DNA of 64,000 nucleotides from Xanthobacteraceae bacterium (lineage in GTDB: Bacteria > Pseudomonadota > Alphaproteobacteria > Rhizobiales > Xanthobacteraceae), in NCBI GenBank assembly GCA_019746355.1, contig JAIESC010000219.1:25166-89165 (forward strand), given 5' to 3'. Shown here in pieces: positions 34,296 through 43,805 of the stretch (the stretch's first letter is position 1; every line of letters begins with the position of its first letter). Under the pieces are notes generated by a model. That model ran no database searches and was not told the origin of the DNA. It worked only from the letters and a program-made list of their open reading frames with translations. Made by a program: the position numbers and the translations under genes.

Positions 34296-35978
34296 TCACA
34301 TATTGCCGTGCCCACGCTTGATGGTCTGGCGGATCACCGGGGCCGTGACCTGGTCGGAAATCTGGATGTTCCAGATTTCGCTTTCGCCCTGCGCGGCAAA
34401 GTCGGCGAACAGCTTCGGGATGACCGACACATCGCGGATCTCGTGGCCGCGCAGGTCGAAGCCGCGCGCGATTTTTTCGAGCGCGGGCCGGCCGAACACA
34501 GCCAGGCTGTCGTCGAGGCCATCGGCGCGCAGCTTGTGAAACTCCGAGCCGTACCCGCCGTCGTTCATCGCGCAGATCAGGATGCGATATCCTTGGCGCT
34601 TGAGCGTCTCGAGCTCCTGAATATGGAACAGGAGCCCGCCGTCGCCTTCGAACAGCACGACCTTGCCCTCGCGGCCCTGCCGGCGCGCAGCCGCAACGCC
34701 AAGTGCATAGGACAGGCCGTTGCCGACCGCGCCGAATTCACGGATCGTCGTGTAGCGTTCCGCCGGCCTGCCGCGCATCTGGGCGTTGAAATAGGCCTGA
34801 TGACCGCCGCCGACGACGATGTCCCAGTCTTTTGGAACGACGGCGTCGATGGCCCGGATCGCCTCGCGTGGATCCAGCACCCCGGGCTCGATGTCGAACT
34901 GCATCGAGTCCGCCGGCTCGGTCGCGATGCGATGCTCGAGCTCTTTCGTGCGGATCGCCGCCGCGGTCGGCTTGCCGGCGCCCAGCTTCTTGTCGAGGCC
35001 GGCCAGGATCGCCTCAACGCCGATGCGCGCATCTGATTTGACGTAGAGGTCGGCGGCCTTCAGCCCATCGCGCAAGCCGCGGGGGGCATCATCCAGCTGG
35101 ATCTTGTAGGCCTTTGGCCAGAAGTGCCCGCCGCCGACGTAGTAGGACAGGCTCGTGCCAACCGCGAGCACGACGTCCGCAGACTCGTACATTTCCCGGC
35201 CCAGCGCCGTGAAGTAGCTGCCGGTGATGCCGAGTCCGAACGGATGGTCGTGGAACAGGCCGCGCGCGGGCAGTGTGTTGGAGAGCAAGGCACCGCAGCG
35301 ATCGGCGAGCTTGATCGCCGCATCCCGCGCGCCGGACCATAACACGCCGCGGCCGCCGAGGACGATCGGCCGCTTGGCCGCGGCCAGCCGCTCGACGGCC
35401 TCGGCCACGAGCTCGGGATCAGGGTACATGCGCCCGACCTTGGGCTCATACATCGCCGAGGTCTCGTAGGGCTGGTTGGACATGTGCTCGACCTTTTGCA
35501 GATCGTAGGGAATGCCCAGCACCGCCGGCCGCCGCTCGTGCTTGGCGACGTGGAAGGCCTCGCGCACGTAGTCCATCATGCGCGGCACGCTGTGCGCGGC
35601 GATGTAATGCGCCCCGGTCGCCGTCACCAAAGGGGCCTGGTCGATGTTCTGATTGTAGAACTTGGCGTTGATCGGCGACTCGCCGGCGAACACCACCATC
35701 GGCAGGCGGGCGCGGACCGCGGCCGGCAGGGCCGTCATCAACTGGGTCACGCCAGGGCCGCAGGTGACGGAGGCAACGGCGACCTTGTTGGTGGCTACAT
35801 TGTAGGCTGTCGCCGCCGCAACGGTGGCGTGCTCGTGCCTGACGTGGACGGTATGGACGCCCGGCAGTTTGGCAAAGGCGGTGGACCAATGCATGTTGCC
35901 GTCGCCCATCAAGACGAACTGCGTGTCGACTCCCTCCGCAAGGAAGGCTTCTGCGAGGGCTTCGTAGAGCTTTGGCAT
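34296..35978 (-). CDS. Thiamine diphosphate-dependent enzyme (acetolactate synthase/benzoylformate decarboxylase type)
   Basis: A 560-residue three-domain ThDP enzyme. The catalytic Glu49 lies in RHEHATVAAATAYN. The middle domain resembles the FAD/nucleotide domain of the IlvB family (RPIVLGGRGVLWSGA), and the ThDP-Mg motif is GDGGLLFHIQELETLKRQG with NDGG. It could be a decarboxylase, lyase or synthase acting on a 2-oxo acid; a biosynthetic acetolactate synthase is unlikely because no IlvN subunit is present. It leads a probable operon with two TctC receptors and an MmgE/PrpD enzyme. Confidence 0.87.
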   Translation of the reverse strand: MPKLYEALAEAFLAEGVDTQFVLMGDGNMHWSTAFAKLPGVHTVHVRHEHATVAAATAYNVATNKVAVASVTCGPGVTQLMTALPAAVRARLPMVVFAGESPINAKFYNQNIDQAPLVTATGAHYIAAHSVPRMMDYVREAFHVAKHERRPAVLGIPYDLQKVEHMSNQPYETSAMYEPKVGRMYPDPELVAEAVERLAAAKRPIVLGGRGVLWSGARDAAIKLADRCGALLSNTLPARGLFHDHPFGLGITGSYFTALGREMYESADVVLAVGTSLSYYVGGGHFWPKAYKIQLDDAPRGLRDGLKAADLYVKSDARIGVEAILAGLDKKLGAGKPTAAAIRTKELEHRIATEPADSMQFDIEPGVLDPREAIRAIDAVVPKDWDIVVGGGHQAYFNAQMRGRPAERYTTIREFGAVGNGLSYALGVAAARRQGREGKVVLFEGDGGLLFHIQELETLKRQGYRILICAMNDGGYGSEFHKLRADGLDDSLAVFGRPALEKIARGFDLRGHEIRDVSVIPKLFADFAAQGESEIWNIQISDQVTAPVIRQTIKRGHGNM

Positions 35979-36454
35979 GGACGCGGCACCCTTCGGTCGA
36001 GGCCCGCCGCGGGCACCCTTGCCGCCATTCCAACAGTTGGGATTCGGCACTTCCCGCTGGCGGCTTCAAGGGCACGCTACATCAGGCTTGCGCGCAGGCG
36101 GAAGGGGGCATCATTTTATTCTTGCCGCGCAAGACTCCGCTCCGAGCTGCACCAGCCTTGCATCTATCGGGGCCGCGACGCCGCGGTTTCAACACTCGAT
36201 CTCGCGCAGTTTTCATCGCGCGCCGGGTGCTCGAAACGGCGGTCCAGCACGAAAGGCTTTGTCGCGGAGCAACCGCGTTCCCAGGCCCCATGGACATCGC
36301 GGCCATCGACCGGTGCCTGGTGTCTTTGCGGCGGCGGCCGAAGTTACAACGCTCTATAACGGGCCGGCCGGACAGGCTTTTCGTTGCCTGGGGCGACCGC
36401 CGCCGCTATACGGTGCGGGCCTGCACGGTTCCGTAGACGGGCATCCCGAGGCAT
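35979..36454. other. Intergenic region without a recognised gene
   Basis: These 476 bases lie between the divergent start of the ThDP enzyme and tRNA-Gln. Several open frames exist on both strands but none has a ribosome-binding site or a recognisable domain. I saw no repeat of the dispersed families here. Promoters for the minus-strand operon and the tRNA must lie within it. Confidence 0.45.
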
Positions 36455-36529
36455 TGGGGCGTAGCCAAGTGGTAAGGCAGCGGATTTTGATTCCGCCATT
36501 CCCAGGTTCGAATCCTGGCGCCCCAGCCA
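36455..36529 (+). tRNA. tRNA-Gln (anticodon TTG)
   Basis: The cloverleaf can be drawn by hand. The acceptor arms are TGGGGCG / CGCCCCA, the D-arm holds GCCAAGTGGTAAGGC, and the anticodon stem GCGGA / TCCGC encloses loop TTTTGAT with anticodon TTG at 36487-36489. The T-arm is CCAGG-TTCGAAT-CCTGG, and the encoded CCA end follows discriminator G. It decodes CAA (and CAG by wobble). No duplicated 3' fragment that would mark an integration site was seen in the window. Confidence 0.95.
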
Positions 36530-36901
36530 ACCAGCAACGGTCTATTCCGACCACATGGGTCGCGCACCGCCGGTCCGCGCCGACGAGGCGCATTGCCGAA
36601 AGCTACGATTTTGCCCATTTGCGTTGATCAGATTGCACAATTCATAAACGGCCAGCGGCCGGTGCCTTTTGTCGTGGGACAACTCGCAGTTTACAATCTG
36701 CCCGTGCGTGATGAGCATCGGGCATTAGATCATGTGCTTCCAAATCACAGTCATCGTCGGTCAGATGACAGTATTCGATCGTCGGGGGCCAAATAATTCA
36801 GTCCCCATCGGTTGCGTCAAAGCCATGGGTATCCTATGGCGACAATCGCGAGCCGCGCCGTCATCAGCCGCGGCGCGCTCCGAAAACGGATGCGTCGTGT
36901 C
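36530..36901. other. Intergenic region without a recognised gene
   Basis: About 370 bases between tRNA-Gln and the MarR gene. It is more AT-rich than the flanks around 36600-36800. No integrase fragment, repeat or RNA fold was recognised. Upstream alternative starts of the MarR frame (36812, 36836, 36890) fall in this stretch. Confidence 0.4.
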
Positions 36902-37402
36902 ATGCCCGCCAGGCCCGCCCGAAAGAAAAGCGCTGCCGTTCCTGCTCCCGACATTGAAGCCGCGATCGACCTGGGCTTCCTCGGCGACGCGGTCGGCTTC
37001 TATCTGCGGACCGCCCACGAGGCCGCGTTTCGTGCATTCCTCAAGCGGGTCGGCGACTCGAATACGCCGCCGTGGCGATTTGCAATCCTCGCCCTCATCG
37101 ACGCCAATCCGGGCCTGACCCAGGTTGCGCTGGCCGGCGCGACGCGGCGCGACACGTCGAGCCTGACGCCGGCGCTCGACGACCTGTGCGACCGCGGCCT
37201 GGTGACCAGGATACGGCAGGTGCATGACCGCAGAAGCTACGCCCTGAAGCTCACGCCGCTCGGCAAGAAGGCGATGCGGCAGCTGAAGGCCAGTGCCTTG
37301 GCTCATGAACGCGAGCTGGATCGTCTCGTCGGGCGCGAGCAGCGCGCGCAGTTCATTCAAACCCTGAAGCGGATCGCTGCCGGCCTTGCGGTCGACGACT
37401 AG
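36902..37402 (+). CDS. MarR family transcriptional regulator
   Basis: A winged helix-turn-helix regulator of about 166 residues. The recognition region reads LTQVALAGATRRDTSSLTPALDDLCDRGLVTRIR, followed by the wing DRRSYALKLTPLGKKAM and a C-terminal dimer helix. The start is uncertain: the frame is open from 36812, and ATG 36902 begins the usual length. The next gene on the strand is a luciferase-like monooxygenase, and a dyad between the two may be its binding site. MarR proteins usually release DNA on binding phenolic ligands or on oxidation. Confidence 0.82.
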   Translation: MPARPARKKSAAVPAPDIEAAIDLGFLGDAVGFYLRTAHEAAFRAFLKRVGDSNTPPWRFAILALIDANPGLTQVALAGATRRDTSSLTPALDDLCDRGLVTRIRQVHDRRSYALKLTPLGKKAMRQLKASALAHERELDRLVGREQRAQFIQTLKRIAAGLAVDD

Positions 37403-37420
37403 TCGCGCGTGCAGGGCCGT

Positions 37421-37444
37421 AAATAGATTGACATCAAACTATTT
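37421..37444 (+). promoter_or_regulatory. Dyad and possible -35 element between the MarR and monooxygenase genes
   Basis: AAATAG and CTATTT form an inverted pair 12 bases apart. The space contains TTGACATCAAA, which includes a TTGAyATCAA dyad of the kind bound by several MarR regulators and also a TTGACA -35-like hexamer. It lies 42 bases before the monooxygenase start. Confidence 0.45.
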
Positions 37445-37485
37445 GAGGCCATACGTTAATTGCTCTTGATCAGGGCGAGAGCGAC

Positions 37486-38520
37486 ATGATCCGGCCGTGG
37501 GTTTTCGAATTCTTCCCCGAATTGAAAAACGAAGGCGGCAGCGCCGCGGCACCAGACGCCGGTGACTACTGCGCGCGATATCTCGACCTCTGGAAGCGCG
37601 ACGAGGAGCTTGGGTTCGAGGGCATCTTTTTCAGCGAGCACCATTTCGGCGGCTCGTTCAGTCCCTCGCCGAATTTGCTGATTGCCGCGACGGCGGCGCG
37701 GACCTCGAGGATCCGGCTGGGCGTCATGGCGCTGGTCGTGCCGTACTACACGCCCGCGCGCATCATCGAAGAGATCGGAATGCTCGATCACATCTCGGGC
37801 GGGCGGCTGGAGATCGGCACCGGCATCGGTGTGCCGCAGGAGCTGGCGCGGCTCAATATCGGCATGGATGAGGCGCGCGCGCTCAGCGCTGAAGCTGTTG
37901 AAATCCTCGACGCGGCCCTCGCGGCCGGCGTTGTCAGCTATCAGGGCAAATATTTCAACTATGACAAGCTGCGGCTCCTGCCGCGCCCGGTCCAGGTCCC
38001 TCATCCGCCGAAATGGACCACCATCGTCAGCGCCGACTCGGCGCGGAAATCTGCCCGCCGCGGCAGCAAGATTTGCACCGGGTTCAATCCGACGGAGCAG
38101 ATCAAGGCGCTATTCGACGCCTATCGCGACGAGGCGGCGAGCTGCGGCTTCCGTGCCGGGGCCGAGCATCTGGCGCTCCGCCGCCGCGTGGTGGTCGCGC
38201 GAACGGATTCGGAGGCCCGCGAGCTCACACACGCCGTCAGGGAGCGCTACAAGGAATTCGTGGCGCAGGATCCCCGGATCAAATTGACGCCGGTCCCCGA
38301 CGCGCCAAAACAACAGGGAGACTTCACCGTCAGTGACGACGAGTTCATCGCCGGCACGTCCGGGCATGTGGCGGAGACGATCATCGATCAGTGCCGTCGA
38401 ACCGGCGCGGGCCATTTCCTGGCGGTGCTGCATTGGGGAGCGGGTCTCGACGAGGTGGTCGCCGCGCACGAACTTTTCGGGCGGGAGGTCGTTCCGGCGC
38501 TGCGCAAGGCCGCCCTTTGA
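37486..38520 (+). CDS. LLM-class flavin-dependent monooxygenase
   Basis: A 344-residue bacterial luciferase-like protein with a TIM-barrel pattern (FFSEHHFGGSFSPSPNLLIAA, HISGGRLEIGTGIG, PPKWTTIVSADSARKSARRG). Such enzymes use reduced FMN and O2 on aldehydes, ketones, sulfonates or amines; some reduce F420 instead. The substrate is unknown. It lies 83 bases after a MarR gene on the same strand and is probably its regulated target. Confidence 0.87.
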   Translation: MIRPWVFEFFPELKNEGGSAAAPDAGDYCARYLDLWKRDEELGFEGIFFSEHHFGGSFSPSPNLLIAATAARTSRIRLGVMALVVPYYTPARIIEEIGMLDHISGGRLEIGTGIGVPQELARLNIGMDEARALSAEAVEILDAALAAGVVSYQGKYFNYDKLRLLPRPVQVPHPPKWTTIVSADSARKSARRGSKICTGFNPTEQIKALFDAYRDEAASCGFRAGAEHLALRRRVVVARTDSEARELTHAVRERYKEFVAQDPRIKLTPVPDAPKQQGDFTVSDDEFIAGTSGHVAETIIDQCRRTGAGHFLAVLHWGAGLDEVVAAHELFGREVVPALRKAAL

Positions 38521-38608
38521 ACGGCCTCATGCGCCGGATCGGTAGCGCCGTGGTCTGACGGCCGCTGTTCGGAGACGTTCGGCCTGCCCCCAGGCCCGAA
38601 CCAGCTTG

Positions 38609-40012
38609 TCAGAACCGCCAGATCGACCTGCCGCCGACCACCAGCGCATTGGGCCAGTCGCCGCCGCTGGGATGCCAGACGTAGGTGAGCATCGGCTGCA
38701 CAGTCCAGCCCGGGACGATCTGCGCGCTGTAGGTGAGCTCCAGGTTCATCTCATAGTCGTGGACCACGCCGAACATTCCGGAAAACGCGATCCGGTCGGA
38801 ATCGAATGCTCGGACGCCGTCGGATAGGCGCGCGTAGAGGATGCTCGCGCCGAACTTGTCGTCGGGGCGGCCCGGAACCATTCCGGCAAAGATGATCCCG
38901 CCGTCGGCGAAGAAATTGGTCGGATTGCGGTCGCTCGGGCTGTATGAGACCCGGCCGAACAGCGAGATGCCGCTCTCCGCATCGCCACCCTTCGGCCGGT
39001 AGATCTGCTGCTCAACGACGCCGTAGATGCCGAAGTTTCCGCTCCGCGCGATCGGTTCGCCGGAGCCCGTAGGGTCCGCCAGCAACGTGCCGTCGTTGGC
39101 GTGTCTCTGGTCGTCGAACTTGCCGAAATGCGCCCAGCCGCCGAGCTTGATGGTGCGGGCAAGTCCGGTGTCGTCCCTCCTCTGATTGGTGCGAAGCTGC
39201 GCCTCCGCCATCACCAGCGGCGGATCGGCGATCCGGAAGTTCAGGCCGTGCCGGTTGCGGAATTGCTCGTCGCCGTCGCCGGGTCCGGCCGGGTCGCCGT
39301 TGAACACCGCCGCGAGCAACGACAGATTGTCCGTCGGATCGATCTTCAGACGAACGCCCGGGGTCGAGAGCGGGTAGGCCGGTCCGCCGCTCGGCAGATT
39401 GGCCGCCGTGATCGTCGCCCAGTCGCTTTGCAGGAACAGGCTGCTGATGGTGCTGCAGAAGAATTCGGTGTCGGCCGCGAGCTGTCCGATCTTGATGCTC
39501 GCTTGGCCGTTCCAGAATTTCTGCTCCAGCCAAAGCTCCCAGAGGCGGGTCGTCGGAACGGCTTCGATCGCGGCAATCGTGTTGATCCCGCCGACGTAGT
39601 CGCGCCGGATGCGGCCGGTGTTGTGAATCTGGAAGAAGTTTCCGTAGACGCTCAGCCCGGACAGGCCCGCGAGCTTCTCCAGGTCGAGCGTGAGCCCCCC
39701 GTCAAGCCGGCCCTGGTCGACGACGCCGCGGCGCGCCCCGCCGCGCACATTGGCGAGAACGTCGTTGATATAGGTCAGGTTGTAGGTGACGCCGCGATCG
39801 GCCAGCGACTTGCGGATGCCGGCCGGGTCGCCGTTGGCGGGGAGGCTCGATGCGATCGAGGGGCCCGCAGTGTACTGCAGCGGATTGGCCGTCGCAGGCG
39901 TGGTGGTCAGCAGCAGCAGAGCTGCAACCCATACGCCGGGAACGAGCCTGGATAAATGCAATTGCTTCTGATTTGCAGATAGGCGTCCGCCCCGCACGCT
40001 CAACCCACGCAT
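38609..40012 (-). CDS. OprB-type outer-membrane porin
   Basis: A 467-residue porin with a signal sequence (VPGVWVAALLLLTTTPATA) and a beta-barrel pattern ending in an aromatic C-terminal residue (GGRSIWRF). Family segments include GVTYNLTYINDVLANVRGG, LWELWLEQKFWNGQASIKIGQLAAD and FFADGGIIFAGMVPGR. OprB proteins pass sugars and other small solutes. It starts 151 bases from divergent sitA, and the shared interval carries two Fur/Mur-like boxes. A manganese-linked role, like that of MnoP in Bradyrhizobium, is therefore conceivable. The start could instead be ATG 40075. Confidence 0.83.
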   Translation of the reverse strand: MRGLSVRGGRLSANQKQLHLSRLVPGVWVAALLLLTTTPATANPLQYTAGPSIASSLPANGDPAGIRKSLADRGVTYNLTYINDVLANVRGGARRGVVDQGRLDGGLTLDLEKLAGLSGLSVYGNFFQIHNTGRIRRDYVGGINTIAAIEAVPTTRLWELWLEQKFWNGQASIKIGQLAADTEFFCSTISSLFLQSDWATITAANLPSGGPAYPLSTPGVRLKIDPTDNLSLLAAVFNGDPAGPGDGDEQFRNRHGLNFRIADPPLVMAEAQLRTNQRRDDTGLARTIKLGGWAHFGKFDDQRHANDGTLLADPTGSGEPIARSGNFGIYGVVEQQIYRPKGGDAESGISLFGRVSYSPSDRNPTNFFADGGIIFAGMVPGRPDDKFGASILYARLSDGVRAFDSDRIAFSGMFGVVHDYEMNLELTYSAQIVPGWTVQPMLTYVWHPSGGDWPNALVVGGRSIWRF

Positions 40013-40036
40013 TACTCCGCGCCGCCCCCGCAGTAC

Positions 40037-40093
40037 TTGCAACTCATTCGCAACAAAGTTGACACAGGAAACCATCTCGCGCAAGCTAATTGC
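40037..40093. promoter_or_regulatory. Two Fur/Mur-like boxes around a -35 hexamer in the sitA-porin control region
   Basis: Box 1 (40039-40051) is GCAACTCATTCGC within TTGCAACTCATTCGCAA; box 2 (40081-40093) is GCAAGCTAATTGC. On the minus strand both fit GCRAnTnAnnTTGC, and their starts are 42 bases apart, about four helical turns. A perfect TTGACA (40059-40064) for sitA lies between them, and box 2 covers the place of its -10. This is a repression geometry expected of Mur (manganese-responsive Fur) in Hyphomicrobiales. The assignment to Mur is inference. Confidence 0.6.
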
Positions 40094-40163
40094 TAGTAAG
40101 TCGCAATTGCAGACCACTGCGGCGCGGTCTGGTGGCCGCCCGCAACGGAGGGGTTCGGAGAAA

Positions 40164-41078
40164 ATGAAGCTGAAATTGATCGGCCGGCGCTTCGCCGCAG
40201 CGGCGGCGCTGTTGGCCGTAGCCTTCCTTCCGGCCTCCGCGCAGGCGCAATCGCGTGCCAAGCCGTTCCGCGTCGTGACCACGTTCACCGTGATTCAGGA
40301 CATCGCGCAGAACGTCGCGGGCGACAAAGCGATCGTGGAGTCGATCACCAAGCCCGGCGCGGAAATTCACGACTATCAGCCGACACCGCTCGACATCGTG
40401 CGCGCGCAGGCGGCGGACCTGGTGCTGTGGAACGGGTTCAACCTCGAGCGCTGGTTCGAGAGGTTCTTCCAGGAGGTGAAGGAGGTGCCGGGCGTCGTCG
40501 TCACCGAAGGCATCGCGCCCATGGGCATCACCGAGGGGCCCTACAGCGGCAAGCCCAATCCGCACGCCTGGATGTCGCCGTCCAACGCGCTGAGCTACGT
40601 CGAGAACATCCGCAAGGCGCTGGTGAAATACGATCCCGCGAACGCGGATGCCTACAACCGCAACGCCGCGAGCTATTCCGCGAAGATCAAGGCGCTGGAC
40701 GAGCCGCTGCGCAAGCGCCTTGCGGCGATCCCGGAAAACCAGCGCTGGCTCGTTTCGAGCGAGGGCGCCTTCAGCTATCTCACCCGCGACTACCAGATGA
40801 AGGAGGCCTATCTCTGGCCGATCAACGCCGACGAGCAGGGCACGCCGAAGCAGGTGCGCAAGGTGATCGACATCGTCCGCAAGAACAAGATTCCCGTGCT
40901 GTTCAGCGAAAGCACGATCTCCGACCGGGCCGCAAAGCAGGTCGCGCGCGAGACCGGGGCCCGCTATGGCGGCGTGCTCTATGTCGACTCGCTCAGCGCC
41001 GCGGGCGGGCCGGTGCCGACCTATCTCGACCTGCTGCAGGTGACGGTCGAGACCATCGCCAAAGGTTTCGGCAAGTGA
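40164..41078 (+). CDS. sitA: Manganese/iron ABC transporter, periplasmic binding protein SitA
   Basis: A 304-residue cluster A-I metal-binding protein with signal peptide ([19 protein letters not shown]). Likely ligands are visible: His in [11 protein letters not shown], His in [11 protein letters not shown], Glu near SSEGAFSYL and Asp in YVDSLS. The sequence is of the SitA/YfeA type rather than ZnuA, as it lacks the His-rich loop. It delivers Mn2+ or Fe2+ to the SitCD channel. It leads the four-gene operon, with GGAG shortly before ATG 40164. Confidence 0.93.
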   Translation: MKLKLIGRRFAAAAALLAVAFLPASAQAQSRAKPFRVVTTFTVIQDIAQNVAGDKAIVESITKPGAEIHDYQPTPLDIVRAQAADLVLWNGFNLERWFERFFQEVKEVPGVVVTEGIAPMGITEGPYSGKPNPHAWMSPSNALSYVENIRKALVKYDPANADAYNRNAASYSAKIKALDEPLRKRLAAIPENQRWLVSSEGAFSYLTRDYQMKEAYLWPINADEQGTPKQVRKVIDIVRKNKIPVLFSESTISDRAAKQVARETGARYGGVLYVDSLSAAGGPVPTYLDLLQVTVETIAKGFGK

Positions 41079-41992
41079 CCGCATCGGCGACGATCGCGCG
41101 CGCGCCCGGCCCGCTCACCGCGAACGGGGCCAGCATCGCGGTGCGCCAGCTCGACGTCACCTATGCCAACGGCCTGACCGCCGTGCGCGACGCCTCGTTC
41201 GAGCTCGATCCCGGCACGATCTGCGGGCTGGTCGGGGTCAACGGCAGCGGCAAGTCGACGATCTTCAAGGCGATCATGGGCTTCGTGCAGCCGTCGGCCG
41301 GCGAGGTGAGGCTGTGCGGGCTCCCGGTCCGCGAGGCGCTGAAGAAGAACATCGTCGCCTACGTGCCGCAGAGCGAGGACGTCGACTGGAACTTTCCGGT
41401 GCTGGTGGAAACCGTGGTGATGATGGGCCGCTACGGGCACATGAATTTCCTGCGCATGCCCTCGCGCGCCGATCGCTACAAAGTCGACGAGGCGCTGGAG
41501 CGCGTCGGCATGAGCGAATACCGCCAGCGGCAGATCGGCGAGCTCTCCGGCGGCCAGAAGAAGCGCGTGTTCCTGGCGCGGTCGCTGGCGCAGGAGGGTC
41601 GGATCATCCTGCTCGACGAGCCGTTTACCGGCATCGACGTGAAAACCGAAACCGCGATCATCTCGCTGCTGCGCGAGCTGCGCGCGTCCGGTCATCTGAT
41701 CCTGGTTTCGACCCACAATCTCGGCAGCGTGCCGGAGTTCTGCGACCGCGTCGTGCTGATCAACCGCACCGTGCTGGCCGCGGGGCCGACCGCCGAGGTC
41801 TTCACCCAGGCCAACCTGGAGCGCGCGTTCGGCGGCGTGCTGCGCAACTTCCAGCTTGGCGGCCGCGCGCTGCATGACGACGACGACACCCGCCGCATCA
41901 CCGTGCTGACCGACGATGAGCGGCCGGTCGTGTTCTATGGCGAGCCCCAAGGTGATCGCAAGCCAGGCGGCCGCAAGGACGAAGGATCGTGA
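41075..41992 (+). CDS. sitB: Manganese/iron ABC transporter, ATP-binding protein SitB
   Basis: A 305-residue ABC ATPase. Walker A is GVNGSGKST, the signature is LSGGQKKR, Walker B is IILLDEPF and the switch His is in STHNLG. The C-terminal ~45 residues, acidic and charged ([15 protein letters not shown]), extend beyond the core. The GTG start overlaps the sitA stop by four bases, so translation is coupled. It powers metal uptake through SitC and SitD. Confidence 0.93.
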   Translation: MTASATIARAPGPLTANGASIAVRQLDVTYANGLTAVRDASFELDPGTICGLVGVNGSGKSTIFKAIMGFVQPSAGEVRLCGLPVREALKKNIVAYVPQSEDVDWNFPVLVETVVMMGRYGHMNFLRMPSRADRYKVDEALERVGMSEYRQRQIGELSGGQKKRVFLARSLAQEGRIILLDEPFTGIDVKTETAIISLLRELRASGHLILVSTHNLGSVPEFCDRVVLINRTVLAAGPTAEVFTQANLERAFGGVLRNFQLGGRALHDDDDTRRITVLTDDERPVVFYGEPQGDRKPGGRKDEGS

Positions 41993-42867
41993 GCGGGATG
42001 GAGCACCTTCTCGCCGAACTGATGGTGCCATTCAGCTACGGCTACATGCTGAAGGCCATGTGGGTGAGTGCGCTGGTTGGCGGCGTCTGCGCCTTCCTGT
42101 CCGCCTATCTGATGCTCAAAGGCTGGTCGCTGATGGGCGACGCGCTGGCGCATTCGATCGTGCCGGGTGTCGCCGCCGCTTATATCCTGGGTGCGCCGTT
42201 CGCGGTCGGGGCCTTCTTCGCCGGCATTCTGGCCGCCGCGGGCATGCAATTCGTCAAGCAGAAGTCGCAACTGCGCGAGGACGCGGTGATCGGCCTTGTG
42301 TTCACTTCGCTGTTCGCGCTCGGGCTTCTGATGGCGTCGATCTGGCCCACGTCCGTGAGCATCCAGACCATCGTGCTCGGCAATATCCTCGCGATCTCCG
42401 ACGAAGACGTGGTGCAGGTCGCGATCATTGCCGCGGTGTCGCTCGCGGTACTGGGGCTGTTGTGGAAGGACCTGATGGTCACGTTTTTCGACGAGAACCA
42501 TGCCCGCAGTGTCGGCCTGAACACCCGCCTGCTGAAGGTCGTGTTCTTCACGCTGCTCAGCGCTTGCACGGTCGCGGCGCTGCAGACCGTCGGCGCATGC
42601 CTCGTCATCGCCATGGTGGTGACGCCCGGTGCCACCGCTTACCTCCTGACCGACCGGTTCGGCTGGCTGATCGTGATCAGCGTTGCGCTCGGCGTCGTCA
42701 CCAGCTTCGTCGGGGCCTATATCAGCTACTTCCTCGACGGCGCGACCGGCGGCGTGATCGTCAGCCTGCAGACGCTGTTGTTCCTCGCCGCGTTCCATTT
42801 GGCGCCCAAGCACGGCGTCGTCGCCGCGCGGCGCAGACGGCAGGCGAGCCCGGAGCCCGCGGCATGA
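41989..42867 (+). CDS. sitC: Manganese/iron ABC transporter, permease SitC
   Basis: A 292-residue ABC-3 family permease with about eight membrane helices. Family segments are [21 protein letters not shown] (the ATPase-coupling loop region), GIVFTSLF-like [13 protein letters not shown] and [16 protein letters not shown]. The GTG start at 41989 overlaps the sitB stop; ATG 41998 is an alternative. It pairs with SitD to form the channel. Confidence 0.92.
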   Translation: MSGMEHLLAELMVPFSYGYMLKAMWVSALVGGVCAFLSAYLMLKGWSLMGDALAHSIVPGVAAAYILGAPFAVGAFFAGILAAAGMQFVKQKSQLREDAVIGLVFTSLFALGLLMASIWPTSVSIQTIVLGNILAISDEDVVQVAIIAAVSLAVLGLLWKDLMVTFFDENHARSVGLNTRLLKVVFFTLLSACTVAALQTVGACLVIAMVVTPGATAYLLTDRFGWLIVISVALGVVTSFVGAYISYFLDGATGGVIVSLQTLLFLAAFHLAPKHGVVAARRRRQASPEPAA

Positions 42868-43748
42868 ACGCCGTGCTTGATTGGGTCATGGTACCGCTCG
42901 CCTATCCGTTCATGCAGCGGGCGCTGCTCGTGTCGGTGATGGTGGCGGCGGTCTGCGCGGTGCTGTCCTGCTACCTGGTGCTGAAGGGATGGTCGCTGAT
43001 GGGCGATGCCATCTCGCACGCGGTGCTGCCGGGGATCGTGCTCGCCTACGTTCTCAATCTGCCGCTGGCGGTCGGCGCATTCGCCGCAGGCCTCTCCTGT
43101 GCGCTGTTCACCGGCTATCTGAAGGCGAACAGCCGCGTCAAGGAAGACACCGTGATGGGCATCGTGTTCTCCGGGATGTTCGGCCTGGGCCTGGTGATTT
43201 TCACCAAGGTGGAGACCGATCAGCACCTGCTGCATATTCTGTTCGGCAATGTGCTGGGCGTCAGCGTCGGCGACCTGGTCGAAACTGCGGTCGTGGCCTG
43301 CGGCGTGCTGCTCGTCGTCCTGCTCAAGTGGCGCGATCTCTTGCTCTACTGCTTCGATCCAAACCACGCGCGTTCGATCGGCTTGCCGGTGCGGGCGCTG
43401 CACTATGGCTTTCTGGTCCTGCTGTCGCTCGCCATTGTCGCGTCGCTGAAGACCGTCGGCATTATTCTTGTCATCGCCATGCTGATAGCCCCCGGCGCCA
43501 CCGCCTTCTTTCTGACCGGCAGCTTCGGACGCATGCTGCCGATTGCCGCGGCCTCGGCCATGGTCTCCGCCGCGATCGGCACGCTCGTCAGCTTCCATAT
43601 CGACGGCGCGACCGGAGCCTGCATCGTGCTGACGCAGGCGATGTTCTTCGTCCTGGCATTCCTGTTCTCGCCGCGCCGCGGGATATTGCGATTCCGCAAG
43701 GACCCCGGGCCGGCGCAGAGTTACGAGGACGGCGCGCGGGCGCGATAA
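42864..43748 (+). CDS. sitD: Manganese/iron ABC transporter, permease SitD
   Basis: A 294-residue ABC-3 permease, paralogous to SitC ([41 protein letters not shown]). Having two different permeases is typical of the Sit/Yfe systems. ATG 42864 overlaps the sitC stop by four bases. It ends the operon; a GC-rich hairpin without a T-tract lies 58 bases downstream. Confidence 0.92.
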   Translation: MNAVLDWVMVPLAYPFMQRALLVSVMVAAVCAVLSCYLVLKGWSLMGDAISHAVLPGIVLAYVLNLPLAVGAFAAGLSCALFTGYLKANSRVKEDTVMGIVFSGMFGLGLVIFTKVETDQHLLHILFGNVLGVSVGDLVETAVVACGVLLVVLLKWRDLLLYCFDPNHARSIGLPVRALHYGFLVLLSLAIVASLKTVGIILVIAMLIAPGATAFFLTGSFGRMLPIAAASAMVSAAIGTLVSFHIDGATGACIVLTQAMFFVLAFLFSPRRGILRFRKDPGPAQSYEDGARAR

Positions 43749-43805
43749 CCTGGTGGGCACGATGCGGTCAGCCCGACAAGTCTATCCGGAAAGCGACGGC
43801 CTCGC

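Noticed and set aside
34296..35978. Biosynthetic acetolactate synthase (ilvB)
   Set aside because: No ilvN or ilvC gene is nearby and the context is an apparent carboxylate catabolic operon, so only a general ThDP-enzyme call is supported.
36455..36529. tRNA-Gln as an integration site for a genomic island
   Set aside because: No integrase gene and no second copy of the tRNA 3' end were found in the window; the unusual operons start more than 7 kb away.
40164..43748. Zinc uptake system znuABC
   Set aside because: The binding protein lacks a His-rich loop, matches the SitA/YfeA pattern, and two distinct permeases are present, as in Sit-type Mn/Fe transporters.
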